From assembly GCA_002898575.1 (NCBI GenBank), contig BEHT01000038.1, forward strand, positions 1-33,150: 33,150 bases of DNA. The letters run 5' to 3'. Under the pieces are notes generated by a model. It ran no database searches. It was not told where the DNA came from and was given only the letters and a program-made list of their open reading frames with translations. Position numbers and translations under genes: made by a program. The stretch is from a bacterium HR17 (lineage in GTDB: Bacteria; Armatimonadota; Fervidibacteria; Fervidibacterales; Fervidibacteraceae). Of the stretch, positions 15,990 to 24,777 are shown piece by piece (position 1 is the stretch's first letter; each line of letters begins with the position of its first letter).

Positions 15990-16014
15990 CTGCGGGCGAC
16001 TTTTATGCCCGCAG
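15990..16014 (-). promoter_or_regulatory. Hairpin directly after LacI 1 stop codon
   Basis: CTGCGGGC (15990-15997) and GCCCGCAG (16007-16014) pair perfectly around a 9-nt loop, starting 2 nt after the regulator's stop codon on the minus strand. There is no T-tract. It could lower read-through from the regulator into the prepilins or protect the 3' end of the regulator message. Confidence 0.5.
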
Positions 16015-16016
16015 GT

Positions 16017-17042
16017 TCATTGGCTCACCGATGTCGTGGACGCCCGCACAACCAACCGGCAGGGCAAGACGAGCACCTTAGGCGGCTCAAGAGGGGCACT
16101 GAGACGCTCCTGCAACAATTGCGCCGCTAACGCGCCTAACTGGTCAAAGGGTTGTTGAACGGTTGTGAGCGGTGGATCTAACAATTCGGCGTAGGGGGCA
16201 TCGTCAAACCCGACAACCGAAATGTCGTCTGGCACCCGCAACCCCATCCGCCGCAGGCACTTAATCGCTATACCTGCCAGACGGTCGTTGTAGCAAAAGA
16301 GGGCTGTGAACGCCAGTTTGCCCCGCTTGGGTTGCACAAACGGGGGCAACCGCTCCATCAATTCGCTTTCGGCGTCGGAACTTAGGCGCAACACCCATTC
16401 ATCGGGGAAGTCCATGCCCCGCTCCTGCCACACTTTGCGTAGCCCCTGCAGGCGCTTCATGCTGGGCAGCGGATTGGCTTCAGAAAAGACCATCCCAACC
16501 CGCCGATGCCCCAGTGCCCACAAGTGCTCGCCGACCAATCGCCCTCCACCTTCGTTGTCCACACCGACGCGCCAAACCGCCACACTTTCCGGCACTTCAC
16601 CAACCACAACGCAGGGCACTTCTCCGACCGCCACCTCTTCAGGGTGATTGCGTGACCCGACGAAAATCGCACCGTCAACTTCTTGTCGTCGGTAAAGGTG
16701 CTGGACCACTTCACAGGCTTGTCTGCGGTCGTGGCTTATATGAACCAACACACGAAACCCTTGTTGGCTGAGCAAGTGGGATAACTCCAGCACGGTGCCG
16801 CTGATGAGCAGGGAGTCAGGGCGAGGCGGGCAAAAGAGCGCCACCCGTTGTAACTGGGGCGTGCGCGCCCGCAGGCGTTCTAGCGGGTAACCTAGTTCGC
16901 GCGCGACCTCCCAAACCCGGCGCTTCGTCTCCTCGCTCACGAACACACCGTTGCGGCGCCCTGTCAGCGCCGTGGAGACCGTGGCAGGTGAAACTCCTAG
17001 CCGCTTGGCGATGTCCCGAATCGTCACCCGATTTGAACTCAA
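16017..17042 (-). CDS. LacI-family transcriptional regulator 1
   Basis: A 341-aa repressor-type regulator. Residues 5-28 form the LacI helix-turn-helix ([23 protein letters not shown]). The hinge ([11 protein letters not shown]) and a periplasmic-binding-protein-like sensor domain follow, with [39 protein letters not shown] and [26 protein letters not shown]. It should bind a sugar or oligosaccharide effector; the operon suggests a pectin breakdown product, by inference. TTG 17042 lies 8 nt after GGAGG. It heads the minus-strand operon of prepilins and lyase-like gene, is divergent from the PL10-like gene, and has a LacI-type half-palindrome in its own upstream region. Confidence 0.92.
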   Translation of the reverse strand: MSSNRVTIRDIAKRLGVSPATVSTALTGRRNGVFVSEETKRRVWEVARELGYPLERLRARTPQLQRVALFCPPRPDSLLISGTVLELSHLLSQQGFRVLVHISHDRRQACEVVQHLYRRQEVDGAIFVGSRNHPEEVAVGEVPCVVVGEVPESVAVWRVGVDNEGGGRLVGEHLWALGHRRVGMVFSEANPLPSMKRLQGLRKVWQERGMDFPDEWVLRLSSDAESELMERLPPFVQPKRGKLAFTALFCYNDRLAGIAIKCLRRMGLRVPDDISVVGFDDAPYAELLDPPLTTVQQPFDQLGALAAQLLQERLSAPLEPPKVLVLPCRLVVRASTTSVSQ

Positions 17043-17068
17043 TCCCAGTCCCTCCTGACGACAGCGAC

Positions 17069-17100
17069 ATCATATGAACGCTCACCAGAAATTATGTCAA
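17069..17100 (-). promoter_or_regulatory. Putative promoter and LacI-type operator of the minus-strand operon
   Basis: Read on the minus strand, TTGACA (17100-17095) and TATGAT (17074-17069) flank a 10-bp near-palindrome TGAGCGTTCA (17084-17075) with the central CG pair typical of LacI operators and a single mismatched pair. The 20-nt spacing between the boxes is longer than ideal, so the -10 call is weak. Autoregulation or shared control with the divergent lyase gene is inference. Confidence 0.4.
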
Positions 17101-17194
17101 AATGTTTGGGGGCGTCAAGGGGGCAAAGGATGTCGGTCTCAAGGTGCGACTTAACCGACGACAAACCCAATCCCGCAAAGGAGCGAACAGGCAA

Positions 17195-18652
17195 ATGACG
17201 CTGCGGGTGTGTGTCGGTGGCGCAGCGGCAATGGTGCTGATCGTTGCGCCGGTCGCAGCAGCGCAGTCGTTGGAGCGGCAAGCGCGTGAGGCGCTGTTCC
17301 GTGCCGTCCGTTTCCTGCGGACAAAAGTCGCCGTCAACGGCAGTTACCTTTGGCGCTACTCATCAGACTTGACAAAGCGTTGGGGTGAAGGGGAGGCGAC
17401 GGCAACGCAAGGATGGGTGCAACCGCCAGGCACGCCCGCCGTCGGTATGGCATTTCTGCGAGCCCATGAGGCGACGGGCGACAAGTTTTTCCTTGACGCT
17501 GCCGTTGAAACCGCTCACGCCCTTACCGAAACGCAATTGGGGTCGGGTGGATGGGACTACCGTATTGAGTTTCATCCCGAACAGCGCAAGCGCTGGTTTT
17601 ACCGCAAGGATGTGGAAGCGGGTGAACGCGACCCAAAAGGGCGACGCAACTTCAGCGTTTACGACGACGACAACACGCAGAGTGCTCTGCGCTTTTTGAT
17701 GCAGGTGGACAAAGCCCTCAAGGGGCGCGACGCCGAAATCCGCAAGGCAATTGACTATGGGCTGGCGAAATTGATGGAGGCGCAATACCCCAACGGGGCG
17801 TGGGCACAAGTCTACGACGGTGTCCCTCCGGACCCGAAAAAGTTTCCCGTCTTGCCCGCCCGATTTCCCGAAAACTGGTCGCGCACGCACCCTGGCAAGG
17901 GCTACGACTACCATCGCTTTTACACGCTTAACGACGGCGTGATGCTGAACAACATCCGCACACTGCTACAAGCCTACGAGGTTTACGGTAAACCCGCTTA
18001 CTTGCACGCAGCGAAAAAGGGCGGCGACTTTTTGGTGCTGGCACAAATGCCTGACCCGCAACCCGCGTGGGCACAGCAATACAACTTCGCCATGGAACCT
18101 GCGTGGGCGCGGCGGTTTGAACCGCCGGCAATCTCCGCCGCCGAAACGGCGGGCGCTATCCGAGCGTTGCTGGACCTCTACCTCGTCACGGGTGACGAGC
18201 GTTACTGGCGCCCTATCCCGAAAGCTGCCATTTGGCTGCAACGGTCACGATTGCCCGATGGGCAATGGGCGCGGTTTTATGAGTTGAAAACGAACCGCCC
18301 GCTTTATGTCAACCGCCGCTACGAACTCGTCTACACCGACGACGATTTGCCCCGCCATTACGCCTTCAAGGGCGAATTCGGCATCCCGTCGCTACTCCAG
18401 GATGTGGAACGGCTGCAGCGGGGAGGGCGAGAACAACGGCTCGCCCACCGCAACCGCCAGTCTGGCGCTGAGGGTCTGCGGGAACGATTGAGCGAACTGG
18501 AAGGACAAGTGCGACGCATCATCGCCGCTCAAGACGCTGAAGGGCGTTGGGTAGAAGACGGAGAAATCCGCACCCGCACCTTCATCCGCTATGTAGAAAC
18601 GCTGGCGAACTACCTGCTGACTTTGCGCGCCTTGCAGCGCCCACAAAAGTAG
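17195..18652 (+). CDS. Secreted pectate lyase, PL10-like
   Basis: A 485-aa exported protein with signal peptide MTLRVCVGGAAAMVLIVAPVAAAQS. The body is an alpha/alpha barrel with segments typical of polysaccharide lyase family 10, which cleaves polygalacturonate by beta-elimination: YDDDNTQSALRFL, NGAWAQVYDG, YTLNDGVMLNNIRTLLQAYEVYG and, most diagnostic, AWAQQYNFAMEPAWARRFEPPAISAAET, equivalent to the PL10 W-C-x-Q-x-D...P..AR.FEPP segment. An Arg/Glu-rich helix lies near residues 410-440. ATG 17195 follows AAAGGAG by 11 nt; the frame is open back to 17102 but lacks a signal peptide there. Pectate as exact substrate is likely but not proven. It is divergent from LacI 1 and 130 bp ahead of LacI 2. 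Confidence 0.78.
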   Translation: MTLRVCVGGAAAMVLIVAPVAAAQSLERQAREALFRAVRFLRTKVAVNGSYLWRYSSDLTKRWGEGEATATQGWVQPPGTPAVGMAFLRAHEATGDKFFLDAAVETAHALTETQLGSGGWDYRIEFHPEQRKRWFYRKDVEAGERDPKGRRNFSVYDDDNTQSALRFLMQVDKALKGRDAEIRKAIDYGLAKLMEAQYPNGAWAQVYDGVPPDPKKFPVLPARFPENWSRTHPGKGYDYHRFYTLNDGVMLNNIRTLLQAYEVYGKPAYLHAAKKGGDFLVLAQMPDPQPAWAQQYNFAMEPAWARRFEPPAISAAETAGAIRALLDLYLVTGDERYWRPIPKAAIWLQRSRLPDGQWARFYELKTNRPLYVNRRYELVYTDDDLPRHYAFKGEFGIPSLLQDVERLQRGGREQRLAHRNRQSGAEGLRERLSELEGQVRRIIAAQDAEGRWVEDGEIRTRTFIRYVETLANYLLTLRALQRPQK

Positions 18653-18705
18653 CGCATATATGAACACTGACACTGCGGCTCTTCTCCCACTCTTTCCGCA
18701 GGCTA

Positions 18706-18734
18706 TTGACACGGTGGACATTTTGCACCACAAT
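18706..18734 (+). promoter_or_regulatory. Putative sigma70-type promoter for LacI 2 operon
   Basis: TTGACA (18706-18711), a 17-nt spacer and CACAAT (18729-18734) form a good housekeeping-type promoter 45 nt before the LacI 2 start. The operator palindrome overlaps the -10 box and start region, consistent with repression. Confidence 0.55.
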
Positions 18735-18750
18735 ATGAAGCGCTCCATAT
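18733..18750. promoter_or_regulatory. LacI-type operator palindrome
   Basis: ATATGAAGCGCTCCATAT is an 18-bp palindrome with a single mismatched pair, centred on CG inside AGCGCT, as LacI-family operators usually are. A second ATATGAAGCGC half copy follows at 18747-18757. It overlaps the end of the putative -10 box and lies 30 nt before the LacI 2 start codon, so autoregulation is likely. Confidence 0.65.
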
Positions 18751-18779
18751 GAAGCGCATCACAAGGCGGGTGGCGATGA

Positions 18780-19793
18780 ATGGCGACTTTAGCCGATGTG
18801 GCAAAGCGGGCAGGCGTGGCGTTGTCTACGGTCTCGGCGGTGTTGAACAACCGGCCTGACTGCTTTGTGTCTGCGGAGACGCGCCAACGCATTTTGAAAG
18901 CGGCAGCGGAACTGGGCTATCGTCCTCACTACCTTGCGCGGTCGTTGGCAAGGGGCAAGACTGACACGCTGGGCTTGGTTATTTACGAGGTCACCAACCC
19001 CTATTTTGCCCGCATCGCCGACGAGGTGGAACGAGCGGCACGGGAAGCGGGCTACCAATTGCTGCTATGCACCAACCGCGACGAACCTGAATGCAGCGAC
19101 CGCGCGAACTTGGAACTGCTGAGCCAGCGGCGGGTGGACGGGATTTTACTGTGGGCGAGCCGCTATCCCCCAGAAGGCTACACTGTCCCCTTGCCGGACG
19201 AAGCCAAGGGGCGGGTCGTCGTGCTGGGCTACCACACAGCAGATGGGACGGACTATGTGTCCGTGAACCGTGCAGAAGGCACCTATCGCGCCACGCAGCA
19301 TTTGATTGCCTTGGGGCATCGGCAGTTGGGCTACCTTGCCCCTTATGGGGATTTGCATCCTGACCATCCCAAGTTGGCGGGGGTGCTGCAGGCGGTGCAG
19401 GAAGCGGGGTTGCCCGAACCGCTGCTTATCCCGACGGACGGGCATTTTCGGGGAGACGGCTACCGTGCTGTGCAGCGGGCACGCGAGTGGCAACCCCGTC
19501 CGACGGCGTTGGTCTGCTACAATGACCTGCTCGCCATTGGCGCTCACAAGGGCTTGCGCGAATTGGGTTGGCGCATACCCGAAGACATTGCCTTTGTCGG
19601 CTTTGACGGCATCGAAGAAGGCGCGTTTTTAGAAGTCCCATTGACGACCGTTGCTGTGCCCATCGCCGAGATGAGCCAAACGGCAGTGCAGTTTCTCATC
19701 AACCGCCTTGAAGGGCGGGCGGAGCGACCACAGCAATTGACCCTTGCCCCACGGTTGGTCGTGCGCCGGTCTTGTGGGGCGAAGGAGGCGTAA
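18780..19793 (+). CDS. LacI-family transcriptional regulator 2
   Basis: A 337-aa LacI-type regulator. The helix-turn-helix is [22 protein letters not shown] (residues 2-23), then the hinge [24 protein letters not shown]. The sensor domain shows [66 protein letters not shown] and [15 protein letters not shown]. It is only distantly similar to LacI 1, so the two probably see different effectors or operators. It heads a plus-strand operon with two prepilins and a PL11 lyase; prepilin 5 begins 31 bp after its stop. ATG 18780 follows GGCGGGTGG. The palindrome at 18733-18750 is its probable binding site. Confidence 0.93.
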   Translation: MATLADVAKRAGVALSTVSAVLNNRPDCFVSAETRQRILKAAAELGYRPHYLARSLARGKTDTLGLVIYEVTNPYFARIADEVERAAREAGYQLLLCTNRDEPECSDRANLELLSQRRVDGILLWASRYPPEGYTVPLPDEAKGRVVVLGYHTADGTDYVSVNRAEGTYRATQHLIALGHRQLGYLAPYGDLHPDHPKLAGVLQAVQEAGLPEPLLIPTDGHFRGDGYRAVQRAREWQPRPTALVCYNDLLAIGAHKGLRELGWRIPEDIAFVGFDGIEEGAFLEVPLTTVAVPIAEMSQTAVQFLINRLEGRAERPQQLTLAPRLVVRRSCGAKEA

Positions 19794-19824
19794 AACCCTT
19801 TCTACTCAAAGGAGGCGAGTCGTC

Positions 19825-20604
19825 ATGGTCGTGCAGCGTGGCTTCACCCTCATTGAGTTGCTGGTGGTGATCGCGATCATCGCGATCCTCGCGGCGATTT
19901 TGTTCCCTGTGTTCAGTCAGGCGCGGGAAAAGGCGCGGCAGTCAGCGTGCTTAGCCAACACGCGCCAGTTGGCTTTGGGCGTCTCCATGTATGCCCAAGA
20001 TTGGGACGAAACTTTGCCGACATTAGGCACCATTAACGAATGCCGTGGGCGTTGGATGTTCCAGATCAATCCGTATGTGCGCAACCGACAGATTTTCACT
20101 TGTCCCAACGCCCCACGCAACGAGTGGGACGGAACGATGTACAGCGACACGACGGGTTACGGTTGGGCAGAGCACATTTGGTCTAAGTGGGACGGCAGCT
20201 GGGTTGGCAGTTGTCAGCGGACGACGGGCTACAGTTTGGCAGAAATTCGTAAGCCCGCAGAAACGATAGCCATCGGCGACACGGGGTTCAACGCGACGGG
20301 ATGGACGCCGACGCAAGGGCGCCCGGGATGGGCGATGTATCGGCGCCCGCCTTGGGTGGGCGATAGCGACCCACGCCCTGGCTACTACCCGCAGTTCCGC
20401 CACCTTGCCAGCCAATTTCGTCCCTTCCGCGACACGCAGTTCAATGACACTCTCCAGATGCCCGTGGACGGGTTGTGCAACTTCGTGTTGTTAGACGGGC
20501 ACGCCAAAGCCTACAAGGCGACGGTAGCCTTCCAACAAGCCAACGCTGAAGACGGCACCCCGTTGACAGGTGGTGATCAGTATGTGATGTGGAACCTCTA
20601 CTGA
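19825..20604 (+). CDS. Prepilin-like DUF1559-type protein 5 (His of H-X9-DG missing)
   Basis: A 259-aa pseudopilin-like protein with the shortest leader (MVVQRG) before [42 protein letters not shown]. It has AQDWDETLP where its paralogues read QDYDE, FTCPNAP, a Trp/Arg/Pro-rich centre ([13 protein letters not shown]) and the C-terminal DGHAK. The conserved His nine residues before DG is Val here ([12 protein letters not shown]), and the usual Trp after HAK is Ala, so this is the divergent member of the set. ATG 19825 lies 9 nt after AAAGGAGG. It is the second gene of the LacI 2 operon. Confidence 0.88.
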   Translation: MVVQRGFTLIELLVVIAIIAILAAILFPVFSQAREKARQSACLANTRQLALGVSMYAQDWDETLPTLGTINECRGRWMFQINPYVRNRQIFTCPNAPRNEWDGTMYSDTTGYGWAEHIWSKWDGSWVGSCQRTTGYSLAEIRKPAETIAIGDTGFNATGWTPTQGRPGWAMYRRPPWVGDSDPRPGYYPQFRHLASQFRPFRDTQFNDTLQMPVDGLCNFVLLDGHAKAYKATVAFQQANAEDGTPLTGGDQYVMWNLY

Positions 20605-20635
20605 AGCGCAGGCAGTGACGGCGTAAAGTAAAAAA

Positions 20636-20665
20636 GCGGGTGGGGCACCTGCAACCCCGACCCGC
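20636..20665 (+). promoter_or_regulatory. Intergenic hairpin before prepilin 6
   Basis: GCGGGTGGGG (20636-20645) pairs with CCCC-g-ACCCGC (20655-20665), a 10-bp stem with one bulged G and a 9-nt loop, just before the AGGAGG of prepilin 6. It is preceded by six A residues and not followed by T residues. It occupies the same kind of position as the hairpins in the minus-strand prepilin operon. Confidence 0.5.
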
Positions 20666-20685
20666 GTGAGAGGAGGGAACCAAGG

Positions 20686-21432
20686 ATGTCGGCTTACCGA
20701 CGCCCTTCATTTTGTCGCTCTTTGTCGCGGCACGCGTTTACGCTCATTGAGTTGCTGGTGGTGATCGCGATCATCGCGATCCTCGCGGCGATCTTGCTGC
20801 CGGTGTTCAGCCAAGTGCGCGAAAAGGCGCGAGCGGCTTCATGTTTGAGCAACTCCCGCCAAATCGCCCTCGCATTGCAGCAATACACACAAGACTATGA
20901 TGAGCGCTTTCCCGTTTTCTACCCGCGTGCGCCGATATGTGTCCATTGGCTCGGCGATGTGGGGCAAGCGAATGTCGGTTCGTGCGCCTACCTCTACGGG
21001 TGCCTCTACACCTACCTCAAAAACACCCAAGTTTACGATTGCCCGTCCACGCGCATGTGGCATATGGGCAACTATGCGCTGGTCGGTGTCGGCATCACGA
21101 TGCCCTCCGGCGTTCCGTCCCGTCCGGTCGCCATGCCCGACTTGGATGAGCCATCCGTCACCATTTTGGCGGCTGAGCCCACCAACCAAAACAACTGCAA
21201 CGGTTCGTGCGATGGACGGCGGGTAGGGTTTGCCCAGCGAGGCAACCCTGGACGCTTGTCCGTTTTGTGGAACCGTTGGGGCTTTCTGCATCAAGGCGGG
21301 CAAAACCTCGTTTTTTGCGACGGGCATGCCAAATGGTGGAAGCAGGAAAAAGCCCTCGGCGACCTGACGACCAACTTTCCCAACTACGCTTTACTCGTTT
21401 CGCCCAAGCGAGGCGTCCCGCAGGACCCATGA
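20686..21432 (+). CDS. Prepilin-like DUF1559 (H-X9-DG) protein 6
   Basis: A 248-aa pseudopilin-like protein. The leader [17 protein letters not shown] ends in Ala before FTLIELL, where the other five have Gly; bacterial prepilin peptidases tolerate Ala. The helix reads [16 protein letters not shown] where most paralogues have [24 protein letters not shown], a Cys-rich centre and H-x9-DG as [16 protein letters not shown] follow. ATG 20686 is preceded by AGAGGAGGGAACCAAGG. It lies between prepilin 5 (81 bp upstream) and the PL11 lyase (60 bp downstream). Confidence 0.9.
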   Translation: MSAYRRPSFCRSLSRHAFTLIELLVVIAIIAILAAILLPVFSQVREKARAASCLSNSRQIALALQQYTQDYDERFPVFYPRAPICVHWLGDVGQANVGSCAYLYGCLYTYLKNTQVYDCPSTRMWHMGNYALVGVGITMPSGVPSRPVAMPDLDEPSVTILAAEPTNQNNCNGSCDGRRVGFAQRGNPGRLSVLWNRWGFLHQGGQNLVFCDGHAKWWKQEKALGDLTTNFPNYALLVSPKRGVPQDP

Positions 21433-21492
21433 TAAAGCGTTAGCCAGGAGCGCCTCCTGCCGTGTTTTGTGAGTTCAAAGAGGGATGGGACA

Positions 21493-23427
21493 ATGACTAC
21501 GCCCAAGTCGTTTTTTTACCAAACGGCGCTCGCTTTGGCGGGTGCGACAACTCTGCTGGCAACAGCCCTCCAAAAAGCGGAAAGCGGGCACGCGTTGACC
21601 ACCACGCCACCGGCGCAGCCGCTTCGCCAAATGGAACGGTTAGGACGGGGCATCGTGGCAGTGCGCATCGGTGATGACCGCGCGTTTGTGGCGTGGCGAC
21701 TGTTGGCAACGGACCCTGAGGGCATCGCTTTCAACCTTTACCGACGCGTCGGTCACCGTGCGCCGGTGCGGGTCAACACCACGCCCATCACGCAAAGCAC
21801 TTGCTTTGTGGACAACGGCGTGGATTTCCGTCACCCTGTCGCCTATTTCGTTCGTCCCGTCGTCAACGGTAAAGAGGTGGCTGCCAGTGCCTCGTTTCAC
21901 TTGCCTGCCAATGTGCCCGTTCGCCCCTATATCACTGTCCCGATGCGCCAAGTGCCCGGCGACACAGCGTGGGTGTATGCGCCCAACGACGCCAGCGTGG
22001 GCGATTTAGACGGCGATGGCGAATACGAACTCGTCGTCAAGCGTGAATGGGACGCTTACGACCCCGCACAAAACGGTATCTGTCGGGGCACGACAAAGTT
22101 GGAAGCCTACAAACTAGACGGCACTTTCCTGTGGCGCATTGACCTTGGACCCAACATCCGTTCGGGGGCTCACTACACGCCCTTTCTCGTTTATGACTTT
22201 GACGGTGACGGCAAAGCGGAAGTCGTTGCCCGCACGGCAGAGTTGACCGTTGACGGCACGGGCAATGTGATTGGCGATGTGGACGGTGACGGGCGCACCA
22301 ACTATGTCAACCCCCAAACGGGGCGCATCTTGGAAGGACCAGAGTTCTTGTCGGTTTTTGACGGGCGGACAGGGCGTGAAATTGCCCGCACCCGTTACAT
22401 CCCGCGCGGGAAGGTGTCTGAGTGGGGCGACAACTACGGCAATCGCTGTGACCGCTTCCTGATGGCGATCGCTTACCTAGATGGCGTTCACCCCAGCATC
22501 GTCATGTGCCGTGGCTATTACGCCAAAACGGTCTTGGAGGCGTGGGACTTTCACGACGGCAAACTGGTGCACCGTTGGACTTTTGACACGACAGCAAACG
22601 GCGGGCGCTTCCGCACTTACGAAGGACAAGGTAACCACAACCTGTTTGTCGGTGATGTGGACGGAGACGGCAAGGACGAAATCATCTACGGTGCTTGCGC
22701 CGTTGACGACAATGGCAGCGGACTTTACTCGACGGGTTGGGGGCATGGTGACGCAATGCACCTTTCCGACATTGACCCTGACCGCGCGGGCTTGGAAGTG
22801 TTCCAATGCCACGAGCGCCCCCACCCTTACGGCGTGACGCTGCGAGACGCAGCGACAGGCAAGTTGCTGTGGGGTTTTCCTGCGCCCCGCGATGTCGGAC
22901 GAGCGTTGGCAGCGGACATTGACCCGCGTTTTCGGGGTTACGAGTGCTGGGCAGCAGGGGGTGGGTTGTGGGGCAAGGTGTGGAACTGCAAAGGCGAGAG
23001 AATTGCCGACGCCCAGTTGCCCGTCAACATGGCGGTTTGGTGGGACGACGATTTGCTCCGGGAGTTGTTGGACGACACGGTGATTGCTAAGTGGGATTGG
23101 CAAGCGGGCAAACTCGTTCGCCTGTTTGACGCCCGCAAATGGGGGTGCGTCTCCAACAACGGCACGAAAGCCAACCCGTGTCTGGTCGCCGACATCCTCG
23201 GCGATTGGCGCGAAGAAGTGCTCTGGCGCACCGCTGACAACCGCGCATTGCGATTGTTCGTCAGCACCGTCCCGACACCTTATCGCCTTTACACGCTGAT
23301 GCACGACCCCGTTTATCGGCTTAGCGTCGCCCACCAAAATGTCGGCTACAACATGCCGACGCAAACAGGCTTTTACTTGGGCGACGGGATGACCCATCTA
23401 CCCAAACCCCGCATCCTCTGCCGCTGA
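21493..23427 (+). CDS. Secreted rhamnogalacturonan endolyase, family PL11
   Basis: A 644-aa exported enzyme that cleaves rhamnogalacturonan I, the rhamnose-galacturonate backbone of pectin, by beta-elimination. After a signal segment (FFYQTALALAGATTLLATALQ) comes QMERLGRGIVAVR, the usual PL11 start, then a beta-propeller with calcium-binding DxDGDG loops: DLDGDGEYELVV, DFDGDGKAEVVAR, DVDGDGRTNYVN and DVDGDGKDEIIYG. GWGHGDAMHLSDIDPDRAGLEVF, YECWAAGGGLW and FNLYRR are also typical. Length matches YesW/YesX-type lyases plus a signal peptide. ATG 21493 follows AGAGGGA; an upstream GTG at 21469 is less well placed. It is the last gene of the LacI 2 operon; its stop lies 1 bp from that of the convergent thiI. 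Confidence 0.93.
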   Translation: MTTPKSFFYQTALALAGATTLLATALQKAESGHALTTTPPAQPLRQMERLGRGIVAVRIGDDRAFVAWRLLATDPEGIAFNLYRRVGHRAPVRVNTTPITQSTCFVDNGVDFRHPVAYFVRPVVNGKEVAASASFHLPANVPVRPYITVPMRQVPGDTAWVYAPNDASVGDLDGDGEYELVVKREWDAYDPAQNGICRGTTKLEAYKLDGTFLWRIDLGPNIRSGAHYTPFLVYDFDGDGKAEVVARTAELTVDGTGNVIGDVDGDGRTNYVNPQTGRILEGPEFLSVFDGRTGREIARTRYIPRGKVSEWGDNYGNRCDRFLMAIAYLDGVHPSIVMCRGYYAKTVLEAWDFHDGKLVHRWTFDTTANGGRFRTYEGQGNHNLFVGDVDGDGKDEIIYGACAVDDNGSGLYSTGWGHGDAMHLSDIDPDRAGLEVFQCHERPHPYGVTLRDAATGKLLWGFPAPRDVGRALAADIDPRFRGYECWAAGGGLWGKVWNCKGERIADAQLPVNMAVWWDDDLLRELLDDTVIAKWDWQAGKLVRLFDARKWGCVSNNGTKANPCLVADILGDWREEVLWRTADNRALRLFVSTVPTPYRLYTLMHDPVYRLSVAHQNVGYNMPTQTGFYLGDGMTHLPKPRILCR

Positions 23428-23428
23428 G

Positions 23429-24646
23429 TTATCCGATTTGCCAGACGACCAATTCCGACAAGGTGCGTTCCACGAGGGCGTCAACGGGCAACCGCGCTTC
23501 TGCCCCTCGGACGGCGTCCAACTTAGGGCGTGTTTCAGGGTGGCGGGCGATCAGCGAGCAACAGTCCTTGTAGGGCAACAGCGACAAATCGTAGGTGCCG
23601 ATTCGCTGCGCCAAGGCGATGATTTCCGCCTTGTCGTAGGTCAGCAACGGACGGAAAACGGGCACACTGGCGGCGTCGTCTAACGCCCGCAAGTTCTCCA
23701 GCGTCTGCGACGCCACTTGCCCCAAGTTATCGCCGGTCACGAGGGCGTGATACCAACGGGTTTGCGCGATGCGGCACGCAACCTTGACCATGAAGCGGCG
23801 GAAAAGCACTAACTCCAGCGCTGCCGGCACCTTTGCCATCAGCAACGCCACTTGAAACGCATGGTAAGGGACCAACAGCAACCGTGCCCGAACGCCTTGC
23901 GGTTTGACCAAGCGTTCCACCAGCGCAACGATTTTGCTGGTGCGCACTTCGTCAGCGGACGGAAAGGCATGAAAATGTAGGAAGTCGGTGACACAACCCC
24001 GCCGCATAATGAGCCAGGCGGCGACCGCTGAATCAATCCCCCCCGAAAGGAGCGTCAGGACCCGTCCCGTCACGCCGACGGGTAAACCGCCGACGCCTGG
24101 CACTTTGGGACCAACCAAATAGGCGCAATCGGTGTAGATGCGAAAGCGCAACGCCACCGCCGGCGCTTTCAGGTCAACGGGCGCCCGCGTGGCGGCGACG
24201 ATGTGCTCGCCGATTATTCGTTCCACCTGTTGGGAAGTAAGCGGGAAATTTTTGTCCACGCGCCGCACCTGCACGGCGAAAGTTGCCCCAGCGTCAGCGA
24301 CGGTGCGGTAAGTTTCAACGGCTGCCGCAATCAATGCGTCCATATCGCGGGGCAAAATGCGCACGGGTGCTGCGTAAGCGACCCCGAACACTTGCGCTGC
24401 GGCGCTGAGCGTCTCTTTGAGCCACGCAGTTGTCGGTGCACCGCTGACGGGCACCACCAGTAAGCGGTCAAAGCAGTCTTGGACACCGGCGCTCAAGGGC
24501 GCCAAGACCCGCTGCAAGTTAAACTGAAGCGCCCGTGTGAAGGGGCGACGGTTGCCTCCCTTCAAGGCGATCTCATGGAAATGGACGACGACAGCGTCCC
24601 ACGACAACGCGAGCCACCGTTCCAGTTCAGGTGGGAGTGTCACCAT
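23429..24646 (-). CDS. thiI: tRNA 4-thiouridine synthase ThiI (no rhodanese domain)
   Basis: A 405-aa protein with the ThiI order: N-terminal ferredoxin-like region (AVVVHFHEIALKGGNRRPF), THUMP domain (about 60-170, with VQVRRVDKNFPLTSQQVERIIG) and a PP-loop adenylating domain with LLSGGIDSAVAAW (SGGIDS at 201-206). Near the end PYKDCCSLIARHPETRP matches the Cys-containing segment of the family. The C-terminal rhodanese domain of enterobacterial ThiI is absent, as in many other bacteria. It adenylates U8 of tRNA for sulphur transfer and can also serve thiamine thiazole synthesis. ATG 24646 lies 5 nt after AAAGG; a TTG at 24670 is less likely. Confidence 0.92.
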   Translation of the reverse strand: MVTLPPELERWLALSWDAVVVHFHEIALKGGNRRPFTRALQFNLQRVLAPLSAGVQDCFDRLLVVPVSGAPTTAWLKETLSAAAQVFGVAYAAPVRILPRDMDALIAAAVETYRTVADAGATFAVQVRRVDKNFPLTSQQVERIIGEHIVAATRAPVDLKAPAVALRFRIYTDCAYLVGPKVPGVGGLPVGVTGRVLTLLSGGIDSAVAAWLIMRRGCVTDFLHFHAFPSADEVRTSKIVALVERLVKPQGVRARLLLVPYHAFQVALLMAKVPAALELVLFRRFMVKVACRIAQTRWYHALVTGDNLGQVASQTLENLRALDDAASVPVFRPLLTYDKAEIIALAQRIGTYDLSLLPYKDCCSLIARHPETRPKLDAVRGAEARLPVDALVERTLSELVVWQIG

Positions 24647-24777
24647 CGCAACCTTTCGCCTCACTGCCAATCAGTGTGCCCCTTTAACGACTTACATTTT
24701 ATCAGACCGTTGCGGTCGGAAATCTGCAAGTTGTTGTGCCAACCAGGTGATGGCACGATTTTAAGGGGTGATGACTG

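Noticed and set aside
22477-23397. Long minus-strand open frame (306 codons) inside the PL11 gene
   Set aside because: It is a shadow of a well-supported lyase with calcium-loop motifs; it has no recognisable domain or ribosome site.
24671-24777. Riboswitch, for example a thiamine element, in the thiI/GH42-like gap
   Set aside because: Only short hairpins (GACCG-TTG-CGGTC and GTGCCA...TGGCAC) are visible; no conserved riboswitch core was recognised.
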